64,000 nucleotides of DNA. Origin: Corynebacterium sp. P4-C1 (GTDB taxonomy: Bacteria > Actinomycetota > Actinomycetes > Mycobacteriales > Mycobacteriaceae). How positions within the stretch are numbered: the stretch's first letter is position 1; every line of letters begins with the position of its first letter. Below are positions 57,373-64,000 of the stretch, one piece after another. The notes below the pieces were generated by a model, which saw only the letters and a program-made list of their open reading frames with translations, was not told where the DNA came from and searched no databases. The stretch is taken from NCBI RefSeq assembly GCF_030503595.1, contig NZ_CP129966.1, forward strand, positions 124,001 through 188,000. Direction: 5' to 3'. Made by a program: the position numbers and the translations under genes.

Positions 57373-58146
57373 GTGACAGAATATTCGCAACCGCGCCCCC
57401 GGCCCCGTCCAGCCCGCCGACGCCGCGACGATGAGGACAACGCCACACCGTGGTACATCGAGATCCCCCTGGTGATCGTGCTGACGTTGGCCTTGATCTT
57501 CGTGCTGCAGACGTTCGTCGGCCGCGTCTACCTGATCCCGTCGGCGTCGATGGAGCCGACGCTGCACGGCTGCGACGGCTGCAACGGCGACCGCATCTTC
57601 GTGCAGAAGGTCAGCTACTACTTCTCTGACCCGGAGCCGGGCGATGTGGTGGTCTTCGAGGGCGCTCCGTCCTGGAACACCAACTATGTCTCCAACCGTT
57701 CCGATAACCCCCTCGTTGCGGGGCTGCAGCAGCTCGGTTCGTACGTGGGGCTCGTCGCCCCGGACGAGAACGATCTGGTCAAACGGGTGGTGGCCACCGG
57801 CGGCCAGACCGTGTCGTGCCAGGCCGGCGACCCGGCTGTGATGGTGGACGGCAAGCCGATCGACCAGTCCTACGTCCTCGACCCGCCGGCCAACCCGGTC
57901 GTGGGTGAGGACGGTTCCGCCGAGTGCGGCGGCGCATTCTTCGGTCCTGTCACGGTGCCGGACGGCAACATCTTCGTCATGGGCGACAACCGCACGAATT
58001 CTGCCGATTCGCGCTACCACATGGGCGACGAGTTCCAGGGCACGATCCCGGTGGACAACGTCCGCGGCAAAGTCTCCTTCATTATTTTGCCGTTGACCCG
58101 CATTGGACCGGTGAAGGACGGCGACGTCGAACTGCAGCAGCAGTAG
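57373..58146 (+). CDS. lepB: Signal peptidase I
   Basis: 257-aa membrane serine protease removing Sec signal peptides. An Arg/Pro-rich cytoplasmic N-terminus leads to one membrane segment (about residues 30-50). The catalytic Ser59 is in [12 protein letters not shown] and the general-base Lys137 in [11 protein letters not shown]; the [18 protein letters not shown] box closes the site. A Cys pair (HGCDGCNGD) close after the Ser is a feature not usual in E. coli LepB. GTG 57373 follows AAGGTGA; transcription probably starts after the rplS terminator. rnhB follows 17 bp on. Confidence 0.95.
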   Translation: MTEYSQPRPRPRPARRRRDDEDNATPWYIEIPLVIVLTLALIFVLQTFVGRVYLIPSASMEPTLHGCDGCNGDRIFVQKVSYYFSDPEPGDVVVFEGAPSWNTNYVSNRSDNPLVAGLQQLGSYVGLVAPDENDLVKRVVATGGQTVSCQAGDPAVMVDGKPIDQSYVLDPPANPVVGEDGSAECGGAFFGPVTVPDGNIFVMGDNRTNSADSRYHMGDEFQGTIPVDNVRGKVSFIILPLTRIGPVKDGDVELQQQ

Positions 58147-58163
58147 CTGCCCGCGCTGTGCAC

Positions 58164-58817
58164 ATGCGCACGTTGAAGCAGCTGCGCACCTACGAGGTAG
58201 CGCTGGACAAGGCGGGATTCGGCCCCGTCGCGGGCATCGACGAGGCGGGGCGCGGAGCGTGTTTCGGCCCCATCACCATCGCGGCGTGCGTGCTCCCGCC
58301 GCAGCCCCTCGCGGCGCTCGACGGCCTGACGGACTCCAAGAAGCTCACGGCGAAACGGCGCGAGGAGCTGTACGGGGCGATCGTCGATACGGCGCTCGCC
58401 CAAGCGGTCGTGCACATCCCCGCGGCGGAGATCGATTGCCGCGGCATCCAGAACGCCAACCTCGACGGCGCACGCCGCGCAGTCGCCGCGCTCGGCACCG
58501 ACCCAGGCTACGTGCTCGTCGACGCTTTCCGCGTCCCCGGTCTCACATCTCCGCAACTGCCCGTCATCGGTGGGGACTACACCGCCCGTTGCATCGCCGC
58601 CGCCAGTGTGCTGGCCAAAGTCAGCCGCGACCGGTTGGTCACACAGATGGGGGAGGAGTACCCGGGGTACGGCGTCGAGAAGCACAAGGGCTATTCGACG
58701 CGCGCCCACATGGACGCGGTGCGCCGCCACGGCGCGAGTGCCGAGCATCGCTACACTTATGCCAACGTTGCTGCAGCCCACGAGATGTACATGAGGAGCA
58801 CACACGATGAGCGCTGA
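58164..58817 (+). CDS. rnhB: Ribonuclease HII
   Basis: 217-aa RNase H type 2 removing RNA from RNA-DNA hybrids and single ribonucleotides. Signature [21 protein letters not shown] (Asp-Glu), [13 protein letters not shown], and VDAFRVPG (Asp); the [11 protein letters not shown] and [20 protein letters not shown] segments are typical. ATG 58164 is chosen; GTG 58158 six nt upstream is also possible. It overlaps the DUF2469 gene by 11 nt. A cluster lepB-rnhB-DUF2469-yraN-comM-dprA of this type is common in actinobacteria. Confidence 0.94.
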   Translation: MRTLKQLRTYEVALDKAGFGPVAGIDEAGRGACFGPITIAACVLPPQPLAALDGLTDSKKLTAKRREELYGAIVDTALAQAVVHIPAAEIDCRGIQNANLDGARRAVAALGTDPGYVLVDAFRVPGLTSPQLPVIGGDYTARCIAAASVLAKVSRDRLVTQMGEEYPGYGVEKHKGYSTRAHMDAVRRHGASAEHRYTYANVAAAHEMYMRSTHDER

Positions 58818-59112
58818 GGACCTGGACAATTACGAGGCTGAGGTTGAACTGTCCCTCTACCGCGAATACCGCGATGTCGTGAGCCAGTTCTCCTACGTCG
58901 TCGAGACCGACCGCCGCTTCTACCTCGCCAACGCCGTGGAGCTCATCCCGCACACCGAGGGCAAGGATGTCTACTACGAAGTCCGTATGTCCGACGCCTG
59001 GGTGTGGGACATGTACCGCGCCGTGCGTTTCGTGCGCTACGTGCGCGTGATCACGTACAAAGACGTCAACATCGAGGAGCTGGATAAGCCCGAAATGGTC
59101 ATCCCCGAGTAA
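58807..59112 (+). CDS. DUF2469 family protein
   Basis: 101-aa acidic protein of the actinobacterial DUF2469 family, function unknown. It is highly conserved in sequence: [20 protein letters not shown] at the N-terminus, [16 protein letters not shown], and a C-terminal [18 protein letters not shown]. No membrane segment. Its start lies inside the end of rnhB (11-nt overlap), implying coupled translation. A hairpin of 23 bp lies between it and yraN. Confidence 0.9.
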   Translation: MSAEDLDNYEAEVELSLYREYRDVVSQFSYVVETDRRFYLANAVELIPHTEGKDVYYEVRMSDAWVWDMYRAVRFVRYVRVITYKDVNIEELDKPEMVIPE

Positions 59113-59156
59113 ATTTTTCGCTTCTCGACGGATCCATCCGCCCCTTCCCCTCGTCT

Positions 59157-59179
59157 AACTAAGTGCACGCACTTCAGTT
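59157..59179 (+). promoter_or_regulatory. Inverted repeat before yraN-comM-dprA
   Basis: AACT-AAGTGC-AC-GCACTT-C-AGTT: perfect 6-bp inner arms AAGTGC/GCACTT and outer AACT/AGTT with a single bulged C. It lies 17 bp before the yraN ATG (59197) and could be a repressor operator or a weak terminator hairpin. There is no T tract directly after. Confidence 0.4.
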
Positions 59180-59196
59180 GACAGAGGGGATTTTTC

Positions 59197-59589
59197 ATGC
59201 ACGCGAAAACGAGTGGGCACGACCAGCAGGACCAGTTCATGCTGGGCCGGTGCGGCGAAGCAGCCGCCGCAGCCTGGTACGAGGACCTGGGCTACGAGAT
59301 AGTCCAGCTACGTTACCTGGCCAAAGGGGGTGAGATCGACGTCATCGCCCGCGCGCCTGACGGGACGGTCGTCTTCGCCGAAGTGAAGACCCGGCGGGGG
59401 AGAAGCTTCGGGGCCGCGGAAGCCGTCACGGCGACGAAACTGCGCCGCATCCGCACCGCCGCCGCCCAATGGCTGGACGTGCAGGACGGCGGCTACTCGC
59501 CTGTGCGTTTCGACGTCATAGAAGTCATCTACGACGGCGTCAACGTGTCCACCCGCATGTACCAGGGGGTCGACGATGCCGCTTGCTAG
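59197..59589 (+). CDS. yraN: YraN family protein (UPF0102, restriction-endonuclease-like fold)
   Basis: 130-aa protein with a PD-(D/E)XK nuclease-type core. GRCGEAAAAAWYEDLGYEIV is followed by GGEIDVIARAPDGTVVFAEVKTRRG, where Glu/Asp, Glu and Lys of the nuclease motif are conserved. Family members accompany comM and dprA, suggesting a role in DNA processing. ATG 59197 after a GAGGGG; it overlaps comM by 14 nt. Function not established. Confidence 0.9.
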   Translation: MHAKTSGHDQQDQFMLGRCGEAAAAAWYEDLGYEIVQLRYLAKGGEIDVIARAPDGTVVFAEVKTRRGRSFGAAEAVTATKLRRIRTAAAQWLDVQDGGYSPVRFDVIEVIYDGVNVSTRMYQGVDDAAC

Positions 59590-61108
59590 CACCTTCTCCG
59601 CCACCGTCGAGGGCGTCGGCGCGCACTGCGTCACCGTTGAAGCCAACGTCGGGCCCGGACTGCCCGGCATGCACATCGTGGGCTTGGGTGACAAGGCCGT
59701 CGGTGAATCGCGCGACCGCATCCGCACAGCCGTGGCCAACTCGACGCTGCCGTGGCCCCGGACCAAGATCATGGTGTCGCTCTCGCCCGCTAACCTGCCC
59801 AAGGCCGGCTCCCAATTCGATCTGGCCGCAGCGTTGGCGGTGCTCGCGAGCATGGACCCGCGCGCCGAACGCCGATTGAAGCGCAGCCTCATCGTCGGCG
59901 AGCTCGGCCTCGGCGGGCAGCTACGGCGGGTCGACGGGATCCTCCAGATCATCCTCGAAGCCCTCCACGGCGACGAGCGGACGGGGATCGAGCACGTCAT
60001 CATTCCCGCCGGCAACGCCCACGAAGCTGCCCTGGTCGGGCATCCAGCGGTGAAGATCGCCGGCAGTCTCACCGACGCGTGGCACTGGGCGGTCGGGGAG
60101 CGCGAATTGCCCGGGCTCGAAACAGTGAGCCACACAGTCCACCCCGTCCACGTTCCCGATTTCCGCGACATCGTGGGCCAGGAGCATGAGCGCCGCGCTA
60201 TGGAGATCGCCGCAGCCGGGGGACACCACGTGCTCATGATCGGTTCGCCAGGCTCCGGGAAATCCATGCTCGCCGAGCGCCTCCCGTCGATCCTGCCGGA
60301 CCTTACGCCCCAGCAGGTCGTGGAGGCCACAGCCATCCACTCCATCTCCGGAAACTCAACGGGGGAGGTGATCATGCAGGCCCCGTTCGTCGCCCCGCAC
60401 CCGTCGCTGGGGCGCGCCGCCCTCATCGGAGGCGGCTCGGGAATACCGCGTCCCGGTGCTGTCAGCCACGCCCACCACGGTGTGCTCTTCCTCGACGAAG
60501 TCAGCGAGATCGACGCCCACACCCTCGACGCACTGCGCGTCCCGCTGGAAAAGGGCGAGGTGCGCCTGACACGCGCGCGCCGGGAGGTGGTCTACCCGGC
60601 TAATTTCCAGCTCGTCATGGCGGCGAATCCGTGCCGCTGCGGAGTGGACAACGCCGCGAAGTGCACGTGCCGGTCCTCCGAGCGGGCCACATACCTGCGC
60701 AACCTGTCGGGTCCGCTCCGCGACCGCATCGACATCAGCCTGACCACCACATCCGTCGGTGCGTTGGTGACCAACGGTGACAACGAATCCTCCGCCGCCA
60801 TCGCTGAGCGGGTCCTCGCCGCGCGTGACAGGGCGCGGCGGCGCTGGTCCCAGGCAGGACTTCCGGCCACCACCAACTCCCGCGTCCCCGGAGCTGTCCT
60901 GCGCAGACACTTCCCGGCCGACGAGGATGGCATGGGAGTGATCGGCAAAGCACTCAGCGACGGCATCATCACCCAGCGCGGCGTCGATCGGCTCCTGCGG
61001 TTGGCGTGGACGGTGGCGGACCTCGGGGGCGTCGATAAGCCGCGTCTCGCCGAGGTAATGGACGCCCTCGACCTGCGCGCCACACAGCACGCGGAGGTGA
61101 TGGCATGA
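59576..61108 (+). CDS. comM: ComM/YifB family Mg-chelatase-like AAA+ ATPase
   Basis: 510-aa ATPase. An N-terminal Lon-like domain (GLPGMHIVGLGDKAVGESRDR) precedes the AAA+ core with Walker A GSPGSGKSMLAERLPSILP near residue 220 and Walker B GVLFLDEVSE near 310. A Cys cluster (CRCGVDNAAKCTC) follows at about 355. The C-terminal Mg-chelatase-type helical domain contains HAEVMA at the end. ComM helicases promote branch migration in natural transformation in some bacteria; the family is widespread in non-competent species. It overlaps yraN and dprA (ATGA). CGTCGATAAGC motif at 61030-61040. Confidence 0.93.
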   Translation: MPLASTFSATVEGVGAHCVTVEANVGPGLPGMHIVGLGDKAVGESRDRIRTAVANSTLPWPRTKIMVSLSPANLPKAGSQFDLAAALAVLASMDPRAERRLKRSLIVGELGLGGQLRRVDGILQIILEALHGDERTGIEHVIIPAGNAHEAALVGHPAVKIAGSLTDAWHWAVGERELPGLETVSHTVHPVHVPDFRDIVGQEHERRAMEIAAAGGHHVLMIGSPGSGKSMLAERLPSILPDLTPQQVVEATAIHSISGNSTGEVIMQAPFVAPHPSLGRAALIGGGSGIPRPGAVSHAHHGVLFLDEVSEIDAHTLDALRVPLEKGEVRLTRARREVVYPANFQLVMAANPCRCGVDNAAKCTCRSSERATYLRNLSGPLRDRIDISLTTTSVGALVTNGDNESSAAIAERVLAARDRARRRWSQAGLPATTNSRVPGAVLRRHFPADEDGMGVIGKALSDGIITQRGVDRLLRLAWTVADLGGVDKPRLAEVMDALDLRATQHAEVMA

Positions 61109-62289
61109 GCACCCTCGAATCCTGGGCATACCTCAACCGCGTCGTCGAGGGACCGAACCGCCACGTGCTCGCGCTTCTCGACGCCGGACGAACCCCCGAC
61201 GAACTCGCCCACGCCATCCGCACCCGCGCCAGCTGGCTCGGCGAGCTCGGTCCCGCCACCGAAACCCGCTACACCTGGGACCAGCCGGCCGAAGACCTCG
61301 CCATCGCCGAAGAACACGGCTACACCCTGCTCACACCCGACTCACCGGAATGGCCGCGCGAGGCCATCGAGGCATCATTCGGGGCGGCGTTGGCGGGGGC
61401 GTCGAAAAGCGATGGTGCTCTACCGTCCGACGCATACGCCCCGCACGGACTGTGGGTGCGCGGCAACACGAACCTCGCGCAACTTTTCGCCCGGGCCGCC
61501 GGAATCGTGGGCACCCGTGCCGCGTCCTCGTACGGACACCACGCCGCCGCCGACCTGTGCCGGGGGCTGACGCGCCACCAGCACACCATTGTCTCTGGCG
61601 GGGCGCTCGGCATCGACACCGTCGCCCACACGACGACCCTCGACGCCGGGGGAGCCACTGTCGTCGTCGCCGCGTGCGGCGCCGGGCAGACCTACCCCCG
61701 GCGCAACGAGCAGCTCTTCGACCGCATCGCCGCCTCCGGGGGCGCCGTCATCACCGAATACCCGCCAGGAGCTACGCCGGACCGCCACCGCTTCCTCACC
61801 CGCAACCGCCTCGTCGCCGCACTGACGCAGGGAACCGTCGTCGTGGAAGCGGCGTTCCGGTCCGGCGCGCTCAACACCCTAAAATGGGTCGAGGCGTTCA
61901 ACCGCGTCGCCATGGCCGTGCCCGGCCCCATCCTCGGACCCGGCTCCCTGGGCACCAACCTCGCCATCCGCGACGGCCGGGCCTCCATGGTGCTCAGCGC
62001 CGACGATGCCCACGAGCAGCTCAGCGCAATCGGCACCTCCGACGTCGACGGCCAATACGAGATCGACTTCGCCGCCGATGCCGTGCAGCGACTCTCCCGC
62101 AACGAACTCCGCGTCTACGACGCCCTGCCGCTCGCCGACACGGGAGGGCTCGAAGCGGCCGAGATCGCCGCGGCCTGCGGGTTCACCATCGGACTGACCG
62201 TCCATCTGCTCATGGACCTCTCCGGGAAGGGCCTGGTATCCCGGAAAGGGCAGCTGTGGGAACGCAGCGACCGGGAAAGGGCCTCGTAA
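61105..62289 (+). CDS. dprA: DNA-processing protein DprA
   Basis: 394-aa DprA, which loads RecA on incoming single-stranded DNA. The Rossmann-fold motif GTRAASSYGHHAAADLCRGL, VSGGALGIDTVAHTTTLDAGG, YPRRNEQLF and SEYPPG-type segment (VITEYPPGATPDRHRF) are all present, with RNRLVAALTQGTVVVEAAFRSGAL typical. A winged-helix-like C-terminus follows. An extended N-terminal SAM-like region is also seen. ATGA overlap with comM. Its stop lies in a tandem duplication GGCCTCGTAA (62279-62299). No other com genes are in the window, so competence is not shown. Confidence 0.94.
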   Translation: MSTLESWAYLNRVVEGPNRHVLALLDAGRTPDELAHAIRTRASWLGELGPATETRYTWDQPAEDLAIAEEHGYTLLTPDSPEWPREAIEASFGAALAGASKSDGALPSDAYAPHGLWVRGNTNLAQLFARAAGIVGTRAASSYGHHAAADLCRGLTRHQHTIVSGGALGIDTVAHTTTLDAGGATVVVAACGAGQTYPRRNEQLFDRIAASGGAVITEYPPGATPDRHRFLTRNRLVAALTQGTVVVEAAFRSGALNTLKWVEAFNRVAMAVPGPILGPGSLGTNLAIRDGRASMVLSADDAHEQLSAIGTSDVDGQYEIDFAADAVQRLSRNELRVYDALPLADTGGLEAAEIAAACGFTIGLTVHLLMDLSGKGLVSRKGQLWERSDRERAS

Positions 62290-62452
62290 CGGCCTCGTAA
62301 GGGCCACGCGACGACACGTAACGGCCGCCCTACGTTCGTAACCCCTTCCGCCGAGTTCGTTCTCGTTCCTCGTTCGCGCGAGTCCACCGCGCAGTCATAT
62401 ACTTCCCGGTGGAATACCGGTAGTTGACGGCAACTGGAAGGCAGGGCGTGCG

Positions 62453-63367
62453 ATGGCTCAGCTCGAAGCGGCGATTGACGATTTCGCCGACTACGCCCTG
62501 CTCGTCAAAGGACGCTCGCCGGCCACGGTGAAGGGCTACCGCAGCGACCTGCGCACGCTGGTGCCCTTCGCCGGGACATTCGCCGACTTCACGCTGCCCA
62601 CCCTGCGCGCCTGGCTGGCGGACGCGCTCCGCGCCGGGCTCGCCCGCTCCACGATGGCGCGGCGCACGGCCGCGGTACGGGCCTTCTCCACGTGGGCGTA
62701 CGAGCGCGGGCACCTCGATTCCGATGTCGCCGCGCGACTCGCCACCCCCCAGGTCAACCGCCACCTTCCCGACGTGGTCACGCCCGCGCGCGCCGAGCAG
62801 CTCGTCGAGGCGGAGATCAACGCCGACGCTGCCTCGCCCGAAGCGGCTCGCGACCGCGCGATGCTCGAGCTCCTCTATGCCACGGGCATGCGTGTCGCGG
62901 AGCTCACCGGCCTCGACACCGGAGATATCGATGCCTCCCGGCGCCTCGCCCGCGTGACAGGCAAGGGCAACAAGCAGCGCGTCGTGCCTTTCGGCGACAA
63001 CGCGGCCGCAGCTATCGACACCTGGCTCGCCCGCCGCGGCGAACTCCTCAACAACGGCGCGGGTAGCTCTGCGGCTGCGTCGGCAGATGCCACAAAGGCG
63101 CTGTTCCTCGGCTCCCGAGGCGGGCGTATCGACCAGCGCCAAGTGCGCCGGGTCGTGGAGCGCGCAGCGCAGCGCACCGGCGACAGCGACCTAAGCCCCC
63201 ACGCCCTACGCCACAGCGCCGCCACCCACATGCTCGAGGGAGGAGCGGACCTGCGCGTGGTGCAGGAGCTGCTCGGGCATTCGTCGCTGCAGACGACGCA
63301 GATCTACACCCACGTCTCAGCGCAGCGGCTCAAGAGCGTGTACGACCGTGCGCATCCACGGGCTTGA
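62453..63367 (+). CDS. xerC: Tyrosine recombinase XerC
   Basis: 304-aa site-specific recombinase resolving chromosome dimers at dif with XerD. N-terminal core-binding domain (YALLVKGRSPATVKGYRSDLR) and the catalytic domain carry the RKHRHY residues: Arg in YATGMRVAELTGL, Lys in GKGNKQRVVPFG, and HALRHSAATHMLEGG, LGHSSLQTTQIYTHV with Tyr nucleophile. ATG 62453 has AAGGCAG 14 nt before it. It overlaps the M23-type gene convergently by 38 nt. No dif-like sequence was noticed in the window. Confidence 0.93.
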   Translation: MAQLEAAIDDFADYALLVKGRSPATVKGYRSDLRTLVPFAGTFADFTLPTLRAWLADALRAGLARSTMARRTAAVRAFSTWAYERGHLDSDVAARLATPQVNRHLPDVVTPARAEQLVEAEINADAASPEAARDRAMLELLYATGMRVAELTGLDTGDIDASRRLARVTGKGNKQRVVPFGDNAAAAIDTWLARRGELLNNGAGSSAAASADATKALFLGSRGGRIDQRQVRRVVERAAQRTGDSDLSPHALRHSAATHMLEGGADLRVVQELLGHSSLQTTQIYTHVSAQRLKSVYDRAHPRA

Positions 63368-63875
63368 GGCGGATCTGGGGAGCGTCGAGAAGCGTGAGCG
63401 GATTGATGTACGCATCCGGACCCGTGCGCGCACCCCAGTGAAGCCCGTCGTGACCGCCCGACGACGGTGCCAATCGCCCGATCACCTCTCCCTCCTCTAC
63501 CTCGTCGCCCACCTTGACCGTCGCGTGGACAGGCTGGTAGGTGGTGCGGATGCCGTCGGCGTGATCCACCGACAGCACCGGCACGCCCGCGACCACCCCG
63601 GTGAAAGCGACGACACCGTCCTCCGCAGCAAGAATGTCCTGTCCCGTCCGGGCGGCCAGATCCACGCCGCGGTGGCCGGCCAGCCAATTGTGCTCTGGGA
63701 TGTCGGCGGAACGGGTGACATGCGCCGCCGTCGGTGAACCGGTTGTCGGGTCGACGTACGCGGCCGCGGGACCGGCCCCGGCCCCGGCGGCGAAGGCGGC
63801 GAGCGGAAGGAATATGGACAGCAGGAGGAACGCGGAACGGGGAAGGGGAGCAGCACGTAAACGGGAAGTGTTCAT
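63330..63875 (-). CDS. Secreted M23-like peptidase, active-site His missing
   Basis: 181-aa protein with an N-terminal signal peptide (about residues 1-38: Arg-rich then FLLLSIFLPLAAFAAG). An M23/LytM fold begins near residue 65: HRGVDLAARTGQDILAAEDG carries the first zinc His and Asp. The last motif reads DGLHWGART: the first His of the usual His-x-His is Gly. Some actinobacterial homologues have CLHWG at this place, so this may be a stable non-canonical subfamily with altered or lost hydrolase activity. It lies just upstream of a promoter that likely drives rpsB beyond the window. ATG 63875 lacks a clear Shine-Dalgarno. Confidence 0.85.
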   Translation of the reverse strand: MNTSRLRAAPLPRSAFLLLSIFLPLAAFAAGAGAGPAAAYVDPTTGSPTAAHVTRSADIPEHNWLAGHRGVDLAARTGQDILAAEDGVVAFTGVVAGVPVLSVDHADGIRTTYQPVHATVKVGDEVEEGEVIGRLAPSSGGHDGLHWGARTGPDAYINPLTLLDAPQIRLKPVDAHGRTRS

Positions 63876-63970
63876 AGGGCTATTTTTAAGGGAGGGAGGA
63901 CCACAGAGCGCCGCAATGCGGAATGCCCTGTGGATAACTCCGCTGCATCCACAACCTTGCGCGCCTCGAA

Positions 63971-63999
63971 TTGGCGCGCACGCAGCAACGATGTAAGCT
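63971..63999 (+). promoter_or_regulatory. Promoter reading out of the window (probably rpsB)
   Basis: TTGGCG (63971-63976), 17-bp spacer, TAAGCT (63994-63999). In corynebacteria rpsB-tsf usually lies beyond the M23 gene, so this may be its promoter. The gene is not in the window. Confidence 0.5.
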
Positions 64000-64000
64000 T

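Noticed and set aside
62290..62452. dif site or small gene between dprA and xerC
   Set aside because: No 28-bp dif-like palindrome and no start/stop frame with a ribosome-binding site.

Overview
The window looks like a chromosomal segment of a high-GC Corynebacterium (or a very close relative). Gene order and protein sequence match the corynebacterial layout: hisDCB–MFS–hisH–hisA–impA–hisF–hisI, then lgt–pyk–glgP, gdhA, sepIVA–yceD–rnc–mutM, smc–ftsY–amtB–glnK–ffh, rpsP–rimM–trmD–rplS–lepB–rnhB, and yraN–comM–dprA–xerC. Pyruvate kinase (475 aa) and glutamate dehydrogenase (447 aa) have the lengths I recall for C. glutamicum. I see no rRNA, tRNA, CRISPR array, insertion sequence or prophage. 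This is core chromosome rather than an island.

Layout. 1-3341: end of an S4-domain protein, then an MMPL exporter with a downstream TetR regulator. 3373-10244 (minus strand): treY, a hypothetical gene, a DEDDh exonuclease with BRCT domain, and glgX, i.e. glycogen-to-trehalose conversion. 10290-20932: a TetR gene, a lipoprotein, a membrane protein, the histidine genes with an MFS carrier and an inositol-phosphatase-like gene, and a Trp-associated membrane protein. 21006-26811: a TrpC-like protein lacking key catalytic residues, lgt, pyk and a UvrA-like ATPase. 26922-33773: mainly minus-strand metabolic genes (glgP, an M20 amidohydrolase, a DUF4921 protein, glycerate kinase). 33945-49640: gdhA, sepIVA, yceD-rnc-mutM, a frameshifted Na+/amino-acid symporter, acyP, smc, ftsY, amtB-glnK and ffh. 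49683-64000: an acyltransferase-3/SGNH protein (minus strand), the ribosome-maturation genes around a 671-aa protein of unknown function, lepB/rnhB, the competence-like yraN-comM-dprA operon, xerC and an M23-like protein.

Transcription signals are visible. Many genes have a TANNNT -10 hexamer 6-8 nt before the start codon and no Shine-Dalgarno, so leaderless mRNAs are probably common here. Six clear hairpin terminators separate transcription units.

The most unusual signal is an 11-mer, CGTCGATAAGC (reverse complement GCTTATCGACG). It occurs 12 times exactly, in both orientations and in genes and intergenic regions alike, where about 0.03 copies would be expected by base composition. Other points of interest are the degenerate TrpC paralogue, the large unknown protein between rpsP and rimM, a C-terminally extended TrmD, loss of glnD next to glnK, and a symporter broken by two homopolymer indels.
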